A DNA stretch of 64,000 bases, from contig NZ_JATV01000010.1 in the NCBI RefSeq assembly GCF_000611675.1, forward strand, positions 1 to 64,000, read 5' to 3'. The translations under genes and the position numbers were made by a program. The notes below the pieces were generated by a model. That model was given only the letters and a program-made list of their open reading frames with translations. It did no database searches and was not told where the DNA came from. This document shows, piece after piece, positions 45,090 through 55,071 of this stretch. Every line of letters starts with the position of its first letter. Within the stretch, counting starts at the first letter, position 1. The stretch is from Flavobacterium succinicans LMG 10402 (lineage in GTDB: Bacteria > Bacteroidota > Bacteroidia > Flavobacteriales > Flavobacteriaceae).

Positions 45090-46088
45090 TTATTTTCTTG
45101 TGTCATTTACTAATTGTTTTAATATTGCCCATTGGCGTAGTGCATCTTTGGCGGCTACGGCAGGATAGCCCAAAACGACTTTTCCTTCAGGAACATCGCA
45201 GGTTACGCCTGAACCAGCACCTACAGTAGCTCCCGATCCAATGGTAGTGTGATCTTTGATCGAAGCACTTCCTCCAATAACTACACCGTCTCCAAGTGTT
45301 ACAGAACCGGCAAGACCGCTATGCCCAGCCATAATACAAAAACGACCCAGTTTACTGTTGTGACCAATTTGTACCAAATTATCAATTTTGCAGCCATCAC
45401 CAAGTACGGTAGCGCTAAATTTGCCACGATCCACACAAGAATTAGCACCAATTTCAACTGAATTTCCAATGATTACATTGCCAATTTGTGGAATTTTGAC
45501 CAATCCTTTTTCTTTACACATTCGAAAACCGAAACCGTCTGCTCCAATAGTAGCATTAGGATGGATGATGCAATGGTTGCCAATTTGACAACGTTCTCTC
45601 ACCACGACTCCAGACCAAAGTACTGTATGGTCTCCGATAAAGGATCCGTCCAAAATAGTCACATTTGGGTAGATGGTTACATTTTTTCCAATAACCACAT
45701 TGGGTCCAAGATAACATCCTGCACCAACTTTGCTTCCTATTCCTAAAATAACGCTGTCATGAATAGTGGCATTAGGGTGAACATCAAAGTCAAATTGAGG
45801 AGGCTCTGGTGCGTAAAGTTGTAGTAATTGTGCCATTGCTAATTCGGCATTTTTTACTTTAATAAACGCTTTGTTTTCTCCAGGCTCTATGCTAATATCT
45901 TCGTTTACAATAGCAGCGCTGGCATTTGAAGTAGCCCAATATTTTTCGTATTTTTTGTTGCCAATAAATGAAATTTGATGGGTTGTTGCTAATTCTAATT
46001 GTTCGGGTGCAGTAATATGGTGTAATAAGTTGCCAATTAATTGGCCTTGCAAAGCCTCGTTAATTTCTTGAATAGAGTAGGATTTCAT
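45090..46088 (-). CDS. lpxD: UDP-3-O-acylglucosamine N-acyltransferase (LpxD)
   Basis: 332 aa from ATG 46088 (MKSYSIQEINEALQGQL); an ATG 12 codons upstream is less likely. N-terminal uridine-binding domain (about 1-100), then left-handed hexapeptide repeats (NATIHDSVILGIGSKVGAG and following) with the catalytic His in the IGHNSKLG segment, and a C-terminal helix. LpxD adds the second acyl chain in lipid A synthesis. Confidence 0.9.
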   Translation of the reverse strand: MKSYSIQEINEALQGQLIGNLLHHITAPEQLELATTHQISFIGNKKYEKYWATSNASAAIVNEDISIEPGENKAFIKVKNAELAMAQLLQLYAPEPPQFDFDVHPNATIHDSVILGIGSKVGAGCYLGPNVVIGKNVTIYPNVTILDGSFIGDHTVLWSGVVVRERCQIGNHCIIHPNATIGADGFGFRMCKEKGLVKIPQIGNVIIGNSVEIGANSCVDRGKFSATVLGDGCKIDNLVQIGHNSKLGRFCIMAGHSGLAGSVTLGDGVVIGGSASIKDHTTIGSGATVGAGSGVTCDVPEGKVVLGYPAVAAKDALRQWAILKQLVNDTRK

Positions 46089-46214
46089 TATAGGGGAAAG
46101 AATTTTAAGTGTATTTGGTTTCAAATAAAAGAATTTGTTATAGACCTACCTAATAATTTAACTTTTAAAAGTTAAAAAAAATATAAAACAAGAAAAAAAC
46201 GACTTTTTATATAC

Positions 46215-46249
46215 AAAAACGACTTCAATACACCATTGAAGTCGTTTTT
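46215..46249. terminator. Terminator after prfB
   Basis: AAAAACGACTTCAAT and ATTGAAGTCGTTTTT form a perfect 15-base stem with a 5-base loop, just downstream of the minus-strand prfB stop. Confidence 0.9.
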
Positions 46250-46268
46250 AGTTGTTGTAAAGAACATA

Positions 46269-47367
46269 TTATTCTTCTTCTCTTTGTCCCATCATCATTA
46301 AAAATGATTTCAAAAACGGGTCGATGTTGCCATTCATGACGCTATCCACATCACTGGTTTCATAGCCAGTTCTCACATCTTTGACTAATTTATAGGGGTG
46401 CATCACATAGTTTCTAATTTGTGATCCCCATTCAATTTTCATTTTTTTAGCTTCAATTTCGTCTCGTAGTGCTTGTTTCTTTTTTAATTCAATTTCATAT
46501 AATTGTGATTTCAACAATTGCATGGCTTTGGTTTTGTTGTCCAATTGAGAACGCGTTTCGGAGTTTTCGATAATGATGCCCGTAGGAAAGTGACGCAAAC
46601 GAACCGCAGTTTCCACTTTGTTTACGTTTTGGCCACCTGCCCCGCTTGAACGCATGGTTTCCCATGAAATATCGGCAGGATTAATCTCAATTTGAATAGT
46701 ATCATCCGCAAGGGGATATACGTATACAGAAGCAAAAGAAGTATGTCTTTTGGCATTACTATCAAAAGGAGAGATACGAACCAAGCGATGTACTCCATTT
46801 TCTCCTTTTAAATATCCAAATGAATAATCGCCTTCAAATTCTAAAGTCACGGTTTTGATACCTGCTGATTCTCCTTTTTGAAAGTTCAATTCTTTGATTT
46901 TATAGCCATATTTTTCGCCCCACATGATGTACATACGCATCAGCATTTCAGCCCAATCACAACTTTCGGTTCCGCCAGCACCAGCTGTTATTTGTAGTAC
47001 AGCACTTAAGGTATCGCCTTCGTCAGAAAGCATGTTTTTGAACTCTATAGCTTCAATGTGGTCTTGCGCAAAATTGTATTGTTCATCCAATTCTTCTGTA
47101 GAGAGCTCGCCTTCTTTGTAAAAGTCGTAAGCGAGTTGCAATTCTTCTGTAAGTGCCACGGCCTTATTGTAATCTTCAATCCACTTTTTTTTGTTTCTCA
47201 AGTTTTTTACAATAAGCTCAGCTTCTTTTGCATTATTCCAAAAATCTGGAGCAAAAGTTTTTTCTTCTTCATTGGTAATTTCAATAAGTTTGGCATCTAC
47301 GTCAAAGATACCTCCTCAACGCACCAAGGCGCTCCACAATACCTTTAATTTGTTCGGTAGTTGTCAT
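46269..47367 (-). CDS. prfB: Peptide chain release factor 2, programmed +1 frameshift
   Basis: The first 21 codons run from ATG 47367 ([20 protein letters not shown] then CTT) to an in-frame TGA at 47304-47302. A +1 shift on CTT-T resumes at GAC and gives 344 more codons to 46269, in all 365 aa, the E. coli RF2 length. The shift site AGGAGG-TAT-CTT-TGA-C keeps the internal Shine-Dalgarno-like element and slippery CUU UGA of classical RF2 autoregulation. The GGQ peptidyl-hydrolysis motif is present as [15 protein letters not shown]2 ends translation at UGA and UAA. A gene finder that ignores the shift would place the start too late. Confidence 0.97.
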
Positions 47368-47456
47368 AAATTTTAATTAATTTTGTTTTGCAAAAATATA
47401 AAAAAAATAGCACAGCACAAGCTAAGGTCTTACTGTGATTGATATAAATACTTCTT

Positions 47457-48485
47457 ATGGAAATTAATTTAGTGAGTGATACTGTGACTAAACCCACTCC
47501 CGAAATGTTACAATATATGTTCAGAGCGGTTGTTGGTGACGATGTCTACAAGCAAGACCCAACAGTAATTGAATTAGAAGCACGTGTAGCAGCCATGTTT
47601 GGGATGGAAGCGGGTTTGTTTTTTCCTTCAGGGACTATGGCGAATCAAACGGCGATTAAATTACATACGCAACCTGGAGAACAACTTATAGCAGATAAAT
47701 ATGCCCACGTTTATAATTATGAAGGAGGAGGAGTTTCGTTTAACAGCGGGGTTTCTTGTTGTTTACTAGATGGATCTCGAGGCATGATTACAGCGGCTCA
47801 AGTGGCTGAAGCGATAAATGATCCCGAATTTTATCATAGCCCCAAAACCAGTTTGGTATGTGTAGAAAACACTACCAATAAAGGAGGTGGCGCTTGTTAT
47901 GAATTAGAAACATTACAACAAATAAAGCAAGTTTGTACTAGCAATAACTTGAAGTTTCATATGGATGGCGCCCGAATTTGGAACGCTTTGGTGGCTAAAA
48001 GGCAAAATCCTAAAGAGTACGGAAAATTATTTGATACCATTTCTGTGTGTTTGTCCAAAGGATTAGGCGCACCTATCGGATCAGTTTTGTTGGCTGATAA
48101 AGAAACCATTCATAGAGCGCTTCGGGTTCGTAAAATTTTGGGAGGCGGTATGCGTCAAGTGGGGTATTTGGCAGCAGCTGGGATTTATGCTTTAGAAAAT
48201 AATATCATGCGATTAACCGAAGACCATCGTAGAGCGAAAGAATTAGGGCTACTGTTAAGTCGTTTGCCTTGGGTGGAATCCGTGGAACCGGTGGAAACGA
48301 ATATCTTGATTTTTAAAGTCATTCCTAGTTTAAGTGATGCTTTATTGATCGAGAAGTTACGCCAAAAAAACATTGCAATTAGTTCACTCGGAAAAGGAAA
48401 ACTTCGAATTGTGACGCATTTGGATTATAGAGAAGTAATGCATTCTTATGTAATAGAAACCTTGCAGCGTTTGTTTGTAGTATAA
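47457..48485 (+). CDS. ltaE: Low-specificity L-threonine aldolase
   Basis: 342 aa PLP-dependent enzyme of fold type I. N-terminal LVSDTVTKPTPEML, the HMDGAR metal/PLP segment and CLSKGLGAPIGS with the Schiff-base Lys are typical of LtaE. It cleaves threonine and allo-threonine to glycine and acetaldehyde. Divergent from prfB with a short shared upstream region. Confidence 0.92.
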   Translation: MEINLVSDTVTKPTPEMLQYMFRAVVGDDVYKQDPTVIELEARVAAMFGMEAGLFFPSGTMANQTAIKLHTQPGEQLIADKYAHVYNYEGGGVSFNSGVSCCLLDGSRGMITAAQVAEAINDPEFYHSPKTSLVCVENTTNKGGGACYELETLQQIKQVCTSNNLKFHMDGARIWNALVAKRQNPKEYGKLFDTISVCLSKGLGAPIGSVLLADKETIHRALRVRKILGGGMRQVGYLAAAGIYALENNIMRLTEDHRRAKELGLLLSRLPWVESVEPVETNILIFKVIPSLSDALLIEKLRQKNIAISSLGKGKLRIVTHLDYREVMHSYVIETLQRLFVV

Positions 48486-48487
48486 AA

Positions 48488-48528
48488 AAAAAAGGATTTA
48501 TAGTGACTAACTGTAAATCCTTTTTTTT
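48488..48528 (+). terminator. Terminator after threonine aldolase
   Basis: AAAGGATTTA and TAAATCCTTT form the outer stem, extended by AGT/ACT around GACTA, followed by a long T-run; likely bidirectional with the convergent ybaB gene. Confidence 0.8.
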
Positions 48529-48545
48529 ATGTAATGAAACGAGAA

Positions 48546-48866
48546 TTATTTGAATAGATTATCCATTCCAGGAATCATGGGCATGTCCATTTTGGCAACA
48601 GCATCAAGTTCTGTTTGATTCACTTGTTGGGCTCTGCTAATGGCTTTATTGAAAACTAAAATTAAATAGTCTTCTAGTTGTTCTTTGTCTTCAAGTAGCT
48701 CGTCAGCAATAGTGATTGATTTTACAGCTGTGTTGGCAGTAAGTGTAACTTTTAATAAGCCATCAGTACTTTGCTCATCAATCAACACAGTATCTAATCT
48801 TTTCTTAGTGTCTTCTATTTTTTGTTGGGTTTCTTTAAGTTTACCCATCATTCCCATTAAATCCAT
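48546..48866 (-). CDS. YbaB/EbfC family nucleoid-associated protein
   Basis: 106 aa, family-typical length. The start [16 protein letters not shown], the central [14 protein letters not shown] and the C-terminal [11 protein letters not shown] match YbaB/EbfC DNA-binding proteins, which coat the chromosome and are usually found next to recR or dnaX (not seen here). Confidence 0.9.
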   Translation of the reverse strand: MDLMGMMGKLKETQQKIEDTKKRLDTVLIDEQSTDGLLKVTLTANTAVKSITIADELLEDKEQLEDYLILVFNKAISRAQQVNQTELDAVAKMDMPMIPGMDNLFK

Positions 48867-48932
48867 GTTTGCTTTATTTAAGATTATTTAAGGCAAAATT
48901 ACTATATTGCTGGTTGATAATCAATAAAAATT

Positions 48933-51068
48933 ATGGAAAGTACTATTCGTTTGGGGTGGCTTTGTGTTATTTTTGCAGCTTTAATTCCAAAAGGTAAAGC
49001 ACAAACTATGTCTGAAAATATTCAAGCTCCAATAGCAAAAATTATCCCAAAACAATTAGTAAAACACAAGAATACACGTACTGATAATTATTTTTGGTTG
49101 AACGAAAGAGAGAATCCTGAAGTTATTGCTTATTTGAATCAAGAGAACGAGTATTACAACGCTAAAACCGCACACACAAAGCAATTTCAAACTGAACTGT
49201 TTGAGGAGATGAAGGCGCGTATCAAGGAAGACGATCAGTCGGTTCCCTATTTTTATAATGGCTATTACTATATAACTCGCTACGAGAAAGGGCAAGATTA
49301 TCCTATTTATGCGAGAAAAAAAGAAAGTCTTTCGGCTCCCGAAGAAATTCTCTTCAATTGTAATGAAATGGCTAAAGGGCATTCCTATTTTCAGTTGGGG
49401 GGACTAAGTGTGAGTCCTAATAATAAATATGCTTCTTTTGGTGTTGATACCCAAGGGAGAAGGATTTATACGATTCAAGTTAAAGATTTAGAAACGGGCG
49501 AAATTTTATCCGACACTATCAAAAATGTAACGGGTGGATCGGTTTGGGCTAATGATAATGCGACTCTTTTTTACACCCAACAAGATAAAGTAACGTTACG
49601 ATCAGACAAAGTGTATCGTCATAAATTAGGGACAGATGCTAAAAAAGATATTTTAGTATTTGACGAAAAAGATGATACTTTCAATGTGTATGTTTATAAA
49701 GAAAAGTCTCGAAAATATCTTGTGATTGGTTCAGGAAGTACCTTAACTAGTGAGTACAGAATTTTGAATGCTGATCAACCTGAAGGGGAGTTTCAAGTTT
49801 TTCAACCTAGAGTTCGTGGTCTAGAATATAGTATTTCACACTATGGAGATTCTTTTTATGTTTTGACAAATAAAGACAAAGCAACGAATTTTAAGTTGAT
49901 GAAAACTCCTGAAACTGCTACTTTAAAAAAGCATTGGAAGGATGTCATCCCACACAGAGAAGAAGTGTTGTTGGAAGGGATTGATATCTTCAAAAATTAT
50001 TTAGTAGTTGAGGAACGTTCTAATGGTTTGAATCATATTCGTATTATGCCTTGGAGTGGGAGTGGAGATTACTATTTGCCTTTCGATAATGAAACTTACA
50101 ATGCCTATACCACTACAAATATCGATTTTGATACAGATGTCTTGCGCTATGGCTATCAATCTATGGCTACGCCTTCGTCTGTGATTGATTTTAATATGGC
50201 CACCAAAACCAAAGTAGTTTTAAAAGAGCAAGAGGTTCTAGGTGGTACTTTTGACAAAAATAACTATGTAGAAGAGAGAGTTTGGGCTACGGCTACTGAT
50301 GGTACCAAAGTGCCTATTTCGATGGTGTACCATAAATCGGTTCAAAAAAACGGAAAAAACCCACTATTACTTTATGCTTATGGTTCGTATGGTAGTACTA
50401 TGGAGCCTTATTTTTCTTCGACGCGATTAACATTGTTGGATAGGGGATTTATCTATGCTATTGCTCATATTCGTGGAGGCGAAGATTTAGGAAGAAAATG
50501 GTATGAAGACGGGAAATTATTACATAAAAAAAATACGTTTACTGATTTTATCGATTGCTCAAAATTTGTAATTGAACAAAAATACACTTCGGCTTCTCAT
50601 TTGTATGCCGAAGGTGGTTCGGCAGGAGGATTACTGATGGGAGCTATCGTGAATATGTCGCCTGAATTGTACCACGGTGTAATTGCTCAAGTTCCTTTTG
50701 TGGATGTTATTACCACCATGTTAGATGATAGCATTCCATTAACAACAGGGGAGTACGACGAATGGGGGAATCCAAATAGTAAAAAATATTACGATTATAT
50801 GTTGTCGTATTCACCTTATGATAATGTCAAAGAGCAAAAATACCCTAATATGTTTGTTTCAACTGGCTTGCACGATTCTCAAGTCCAGTATTGGGAACCT
50901 GCAAAATGGGTGGCTAAATTGAGAACTGTAAAAAAGGGGGATACCGCCTTGTATCTAGTAACCAATATGGATGCAGGACATGGTGGGGCTTCAGGTCGAT
51001 TTGAGTCCTTGAAAGAGTTGGCAAGAGAGTTTAGTTTTTTGCTAGATTTAGAGAAAATTAATAAGTAA
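48933..51068 (+). CDS. S9 family prolyl oligopeptidase (oligopeptidase B type)
   Basis: 711 aa. A hydrophobic N-terminal segment ending KGKAQ suggests export. The beta-propeller occupies about 70-430 and the alpha/beta hydrolase domain the rest: GGSAGG carries the catalytic Ser, and the C-terminal MDAGHGG the His. The block RTDNYFWLNERENPEVIAYL near residue 47 is typical of oligopeptidase B (PtrB), which cuts after Lys and Arg. Length fits the family. Confidence 0.9.
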   Translation: MESTIRLGWLCVIFAALIPKGKAQTMSENIQAPIAKIIPKQLVKHKNTRTDNYFWLNERENPEVIAYLNQENEYYNAKTAHTKQFQTELFEEMKARIKEDDQSVPYFYNGYYYITRYEKGQDYPIYARKKESLSAPEEILFNCNEMAKGHSYFQLGGLSVSPNNKYASFGVDTQGRRIYTIQVKDLETGEILSDTIKNVTGGSVWANDNATLFYTQQDKVTLRSDKVYRHKLGTDAKKDILVFDEKDDTFNVYVYKEKSRKYLVIGSGSTLTSEYRILNADQPEGEFQVFQPRVRGLEYSISHYGDSFYVLTNKDKATNFKLMKTPETATLKKHWKDVIPHREEVLLEGIDIFKNYLVVEERSNGLNHIRIMPWSGSGDYYLPFDNETYNAYTTTNIDFDTDVLRYGYQSMATPSSVIDFNMATKTKVVLKEQEVLGGTFDKNNYVEERVWATATDGTKVPISMVYHKSVQKNGKNPLLLYAYGSYGSTMEPYFSSTRLTLLDRGFIYAIAHIRGGEDLGRKWYEDGKLLHKKNTFTDFIDCSKFVIEQKYTSASHLYAEGGSAGGLLMGAIVNMSPELYHGVIAQVPFVDVITTMLDDSIPLTTGEYDEWGNPNSKKYYDYMLSYSPYDNVKEQKYPNMFVSTGLHDSQVQYWEPAKWVAKLRTVKKGDTALYLVTNMDAGHGGASGRFESLKELAREFSFLLDLEKINK

Positions 51069-51136
51069 TTGAATTTTTTTGTTAGATTTGTATCTTACCT
51101 TCTTGTTTGATTCACAACTCAGGTTAACATTTATTT

Positions 51137-52177
51137 ATGAAAGAAGAAATAAACGCTTTTAATAATGTTTTAGAATTAATAGGAAATACTCCTCTTATAA
51201 AGCTAAATAGTGTAACAAAAGAATTAAAAGGTAACTTTTATGCAAAAGTTGAGGCTTTCAATCCAGGGCATTCATCTAAAGATCGAATTGCTTTGTATAT
51301 CATTGAAGAGGCAGAACGAAAAGGCATTTTGACTCCTGGCGATACTATAATTGAAACGACATCTGGGAATACGGGATTTAGTCTTGCCATGGTGAGTATT
51401 ATCAAAGGATACAATTGTATTTTAGCGGTGAGTTCCAAATCATCCAAAGATAAGATTGATATGCTCAGAAGCTTGGGCGCTAAAGTATATGTTTGTCCTG
51501 CTCATGTATCAGCCGATGATGAGCGTTCCTATTATAACGTAGCGAAAAGACTGCACGAAGAAACGAAAGGATCGGTTTATATCAATCAGTATTTTAATCA
51601 ATTGAATATTGATGCCCATTATTTAACTACGGGACCCGAAATTTGGAAACAAACCAATGGTAAAATAACCCACTTAGTAGCTTGTAGCGGAACAGGAGGT
51701 ACCATTTCAGGTACAGCAAAGTATTTGAAAGAACAAAATCCTACCATAAAAATATTAGGCGTTGATGCCTTTGGATCAGTGCTTAAAAAATACCATGAAA
51801 CCAAAGAGTTTGATAGTGCCGAAATTTATCCATATCGTATTGAAGGTTTGGGGAAAAATTTAATCCCAACGGCTACTGATTTTGATGTTATTGATAAATT
51901 CATGAAAGTCACCGATGAAGAAAGTGCCCATTCCACCAGAGAATTAGCTCGCAAAGAAGGACTTTTTGTAGGCTATACTTCTGGGGCAGTGTTGCAAGCT
52001 ATAAAACAATATGCTGAGGAAGGTGAATTTGACCAAAATAGTAATATAATTGCTATTTTTCCGGATCATGGCTCACGGTATATGAGTAAGGTATTTAGTG
52101 ACGATTGGATGAATGATCAAGGTTTTTTTGACAGTATCAATGAAGAGGAAGTTCAAAAAATAGAGTTTATTAAGTAA
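51137..52177 (+). CDS. PLP-dependent cysteine synthase family protein
   Basis: 346 aa of fold type [11 protein letters not shown] with the PLP Lys, [12 protein letters not shown] (substrate loop) and [16 protein letters not shown] (phosphate loop). It resembles cysteine synthase/cystathionine beta-synthase enzymes without the C-terminal CBS domains. The exact substrate (O-acetylserine or homocysteine plus serine) is not clear. No cysE neighbour. Confidence 0.88.
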   Translation: MKEEINAFNNVLELIGNTPLIKLNSVTKELKGNFYAKVEAFNPGHSSKDRIALYIIEEAERKGILTPGDTIIETTSGNTGFSLAMVSIIKGYNCILAVSSKSSKDKIDMLRSLGAKVYVCPAHVSADDERSYYNVAKRLHEETKGSVYINQYFNQLNIDAHYLTTGPEIWKQTNGKITHLVACSGTGGTISGTAKYLKEQNPTIKILGVDAFGSVLKKYHETKEFDSAEIYPYRIEGLGKNLIPTATDFDVIDKFMKVTDEESAHSTRELARKEGLFVGYTSGAVLQAIKQYAEEGEFDQNSNIIAIFPDHGSRYMSKVFSDDWMNDQGFFDSINEEEVQKIEFIK

Positions 52178-52187
52178 TAATACAAGT

Positions 52188-52217
52188 AAGCGTCTCTGTT
52201 CAGGAGACGCTTTTTTT
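52188..52217 (+). terminator. Terminator after the cysteine synthase gene
   Basis: AAGCGTCTC and GAGACGCTT form a perfect 9-base stem followed by seven T. Confidence 0.88.
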
Positions 52218-52306
52218 ACAGTTTTTTTTAAAAATAACTGACAATTATCAGGTTGTAAATTGATAGATTCAGCTATATTTGAGTAACAAACTAAAACGAT
52301 TTCGCT

Positions 52307-52705
52307 ATGAAAACTAATGTCACTTTTTTATTCATTTTTCTTTTTTTTAGTATTGGAAGTACTACTGTTTTTGCCCAAGATTCTGATTGGAAAGCGCCAA
52401 AATCAGCCGATGCAATAAAGAATCCTCTGGCCGGAAATAGTAAAGCTACTGCAGAGGGAAAACGTATTTATGAACAAATGTGTGTTTTGTGTCATGGAAT
52501 AAAAGGAAAAGGAAATGGAGAAGCGGGACTAACACTAGATAAAAAACCAGCTAATTTTTTAGCCTTTAAAGTAAAAAAAGAAACAGATGGTGTTATTTAT
52601 TGGAAAATCACCAATGGAAAATCACCAATGGCGGGTTATGAAGAACTTCTTACTGAAGATCAACGTTGGCAATTGGTAAATTATATTCGGGCCTTAGAAA
52701 AATAA
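52307..52705 (+). CDS. Monohaem c-type cytochrome
   Basis: 132 aa with a signal peptide (cleavage near VFAQ, residue 24), one haem-binding CVLCH motif followed by GIKGKGNGEAG, and a C-terminal KSPMAGYEELL supplying the Met ligand. A small periplasmic electron carrier. The next reading frame (52711-52923) could encode a membrane partner. Confidence 0.9.
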   Translation: MKTNVTFLFIFLFFSIGSTTVFAQDSDWKAPKSADAIKNPLAGNSKATAEGKRIYEQMCVLCHGIKGKGNGEAGLTLDKKPANFLAFKVKKETDGVIYWKITNGKSPMAGYEELLTEDQRWQLVNYIRALEK

Positions 52706-52710
52706 CGTAA

Positions 52711-52923
52711 AAAGAAACTCCAATCAAAAAGCAATCTAAAATAATTGCAAATAAGATACACGAACGTTTGCATCGTGATCCTAAATATGTGCCGCATCAT
52801 TGGCGTGTCTTACCTAATATTGTTATCAATTCCATTTGCTTTTTGTTGTCAGCAGTGGTTGTTTTTACGCTAATGTATTGGCTGGTTAGGTACATACTCA
52901 CCGTATTTTATCATTTGCAATAA
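52711..52923 (+). CDS. Membrane-protein ORF without an obvious start codon
   Basis: After an in-frame stop at 52708, the frame runs open to TAA 52921-52923 and encodes about 70 residues: a basic start, RLHRDPKYVPHHWRVLPNIV, a hydrophobic span, then YILTVFYHLQ. The clean composition and membrane segment look like a real small protein, but there is no ATG; candidates are ATC/ATT codons or an internal TTG (52767) or GTG. It follows the cytochrome gene by a few bases, so it could be a co-transcribed membrane partner, a gene whose start has mutated, or one using a rare start. Confidence 0.4.
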   Translation, partial: KETPIKKQSKIIANKIHERLHRDPKYVPHHWRVLPNIVINSICFLLSAVVVFTLMYWLVRYILTVFYHLQ

Positions 52924-53020
52924 AAATTTTGAATGCTGTTACTTTTGTATCTTTCGAACCGACTTTTTTTGGGGAAGAAGTCGGTTTTTGTATGGATACA
53001 ACCCTTCTTTGATAATATTA

Positions 53021-53242
53021 AACCCAGAATCCGCATTAGACTTCGTAGCGAAACTGAATTATTCAATAAAAGCAGGAGCTCACGGACTATTTTTGAAGAA
53101 GGAATACTTTTGTATTTTGAATTTAAAAATGGGAGTAAGTTCTTGGTTTTGAAGAAGAAATTCATTCACTGAACTCCGCTAAAGAATATAAAAATGGTGA
53201 AGTAATTTAGTTGTAGTAGATTTCTAATGCGGAATCTGGGTT
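53021..53242. mobile_element. MITE-like segment with 20-bp terminal inverted repeats
   Basis: AACCCAGAATCCGCATTAGA (53021-53040) matches the reverse complement of 53223-53242 at 19 of 20 positions. The 222-base segment has no convincing gene. Its right end overlaps the stop codon of the monooxygenase. No second copy is visible in the window and no clear target duplication, so the mobile-element call is tentative. Confidence 0.45.
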
Positions 53243-54689
53243 AAAGTTTCTTTGCAATATTTCCTCGTGGTGCATCGCTTTTATGGAGCACTAGTTCAGA
53301 ATGTAGGAATTGGGCTGCTGAAGCTGAATCGTTTACTTTTACAGCGCTTCGGGTTAACATTTCGGTTTCGAAGGCCTCTAAAACACTGGCTCTTATTCCT
53401 TTTTCACGCCATTGCGATCCGGGTTTGCATGCTGTACTGATGGTACGAGCCAGACGTAAGGCATCTAGCAAGGCCTGATTCGCACCTTGTCCTTTAAACG
53501 GGCTCATGGGGTGAGCGGCATCGCCAATTAGGGTGATGTTTTCTTGGTTTTGCAGCATTTCATGTTGCAATAATTCACGGTCATACACGGGATATCCCGA
53601 TACGTTTGCGATGGGCGTCGCTTGAATGATTTGTGGAATAGGATCGTGCCAAGGTGTTCTTTTTATAGCTTCTTCCTTGAGTGCTGCGGGGCCTTGAGCA
53701 CTTAAAGTCTTGGCTGCTGTCTCAGACATGGGAAAACTAAATTGCCACATGATGGTATCGGCGGTATAGGGCATCATATACATTCGCTCTTGACCATTGG
53801 CCGTTTGGAAAACGGTGGCCGAGTCCAATAAAGGATGTTGGGCGTTTTCGAGCGATTCGAGCGAACAAATGCCTAGAATTACAATACAACCCAAATAGCG
53901 CAACGATGTTTTTTCTTCACCTATCAAAAGCTTGCGAACGGTGCTTCGTATTCCATCGGCACCAACCAAAAGGTCGGCGGTTATTTTTTTTTGCGCGCCC
54001 TTTACATCGAAGGTTAGCGCTATTTTTTGATCTTTTGTAGTTTCAAAACCCATGAATTGATGCCCCCATTGTACAGCTTCGTGACCTTCGAGTTGGTCCA
54101 ATAATGCCTTGCGCAAATGTTGACGAGCAATGTGAATATTGGTTTTTTTGGACTTATAGTTAGCATCGGATTGCATCCATTTTCGAACGCCCCATTCCCC
54201 GATAATGTTGCCATCAGTGGTATGCACTACGTGTCGAGTGGAAACCACACCTGTTGCTAGAGCAACAATTCCTAAACCCGCAATGGCTTTACTGGCTTGC
54301 TGTAAGGTGAGTCCGTAGCCTTGGGAGCGAGCGTCAAAATCCGTATCACGTTCAAAAAGAGTAAAAGGAATCCCGCGATGCAAGCAAGCCACCGCAAGGG
54401 CCACACCACCAATACCTCCGCCAATGATCGCTACATGAGGAAAATTTTCAGTATCAACACTAGTTGGATTTTCTGACGGTATTATACCTGAACCTTTACA
54501 TTCTAAACAGGTATAAAGTGCAGCCTTAGGTTTAACGGGCGGTAATCCCGTGCTATTACTTTCAAATTGAGCTAAGGCAATCTCGAACGCCAAGCGATTT
54601 TTTTTACTAATTCTTCTACTTTTTTGCCCTTTTCCATGACAATCTGAACAAACAGTCCAATTTTTATGCGAATTTTCAAAATTTTCCAA
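53241..54689 (-). CDS. FAD-dependent monooxygenase with N-terminal DnaJ-like zinc finger
   Basis: 482 aa. Two CxxCxGxG motifs (CSDCHGKG at 14-21 and CLECKGSG at 61-68) resemble a half DnaJ cysteine-rich domain. A group A flavin monooxygenase follows: GGGIGG at 90-95 binds FAD, GADGIRS is the second dinucleotide motif and GDAAHPMSPFKGQGANQAL the third. The catalytic part resembles aromatic hydroxylases and TetX-type enzymes, but the substrate is unknown. The fusion is unusual; the finger may position a substrate or partner. The stop codon lies at the edge of a repeat element. Confidence 0.85.
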   Translation of the reverse strand: MENFENSHKNWTVCSDCHGKGQKSRRISKKNRLAFEIALAQFESNSTGLPPVKPKAALYTCLECKGSGIIPSENPTSVDTENFPHVAIIGGGIGGVALAVACLHRGIPFTLFERDTDFDARSQGYGLTLQQASKAIAGLGIVALATGVVSTRHVVHTTDGNIIGEWGVRKWMQSDANYKSKKTNIHIARQHLRKALLDQLEGHEAVQWGHQFMGFETTKDQKIALTFDVKGAQKKITADLLVGADGIRSTVRKLLIGEEKTSLRYLGCIVILGICSLESLENAQHPLLDSATVFQTANGQERMYMMPYTADTIMWQFSFPMSETAAKTLSAQGPAALKEEAIKRTPWHDPIPQIIQATPIANVSGYPVYDRELLQHEMLQNQENITLIGDAAHPMSPFKGQGANQALLDALRLARTISTACKPGSQWREKGIRASVLEAFETEMLTRSAVKVNDSASAAQFLHSELVLHKSDAPRGNIAKKL

Positions 54690-55071
54690 GTTGTTGTTAT
54701 TTTATAAAGTGCCATTGAGGGTACAAAAGTAGTAAAAGCAAGCGTATTTATTGGCTTTGGTCCTTCCATTACTTATGACAGCAGAAAAACCAGTGAAATG
54801 AACAGGCTTCTAGCTTTCATAAAAAAAAACAAAGACGTTTAATAGTATTTGATATATTTTAACATCGATTTCTCGAAAAAAGTTCGGTATTTTGCAACAT
54901 AAAAAAAAAGTAATTTATCTAGATCAATATTAGATTCAAAAAGTAGTCTTTAGAACTATTTTCTACCCATAAAACCTTATTTTTTGTCTTGATTTTTATA
55001 CTTATTTTTTAAAATTAAATATGCTGTAGCCACAGTCTGACACACTTTTTTTAAGTTTTAATACCATACAC
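54690..55071. other. Intergenic region between divergent monooxygenase and PLP-fold genes
   Basis: AT-rich with no gene or strong hairpin seen. It presumably holds both promoters; no clear TAnnTTTG box stood out. Confidence 0.4.

Noticed and set aside
46269..47201. prfB as a gene with a truncated or broken 5' end
   Set aside because: The upstream codons, TGA and slippery site form the normal programmed frameshift, so the gene is intact.
52911..53172. Overlapping short frames on both strands (53165 to 52911 and 52933 to 53172)
   Set aside because: They lie inside the inverted-repeat segment, start and end across its boundaries, and encode low-complexity charged products with no domain.
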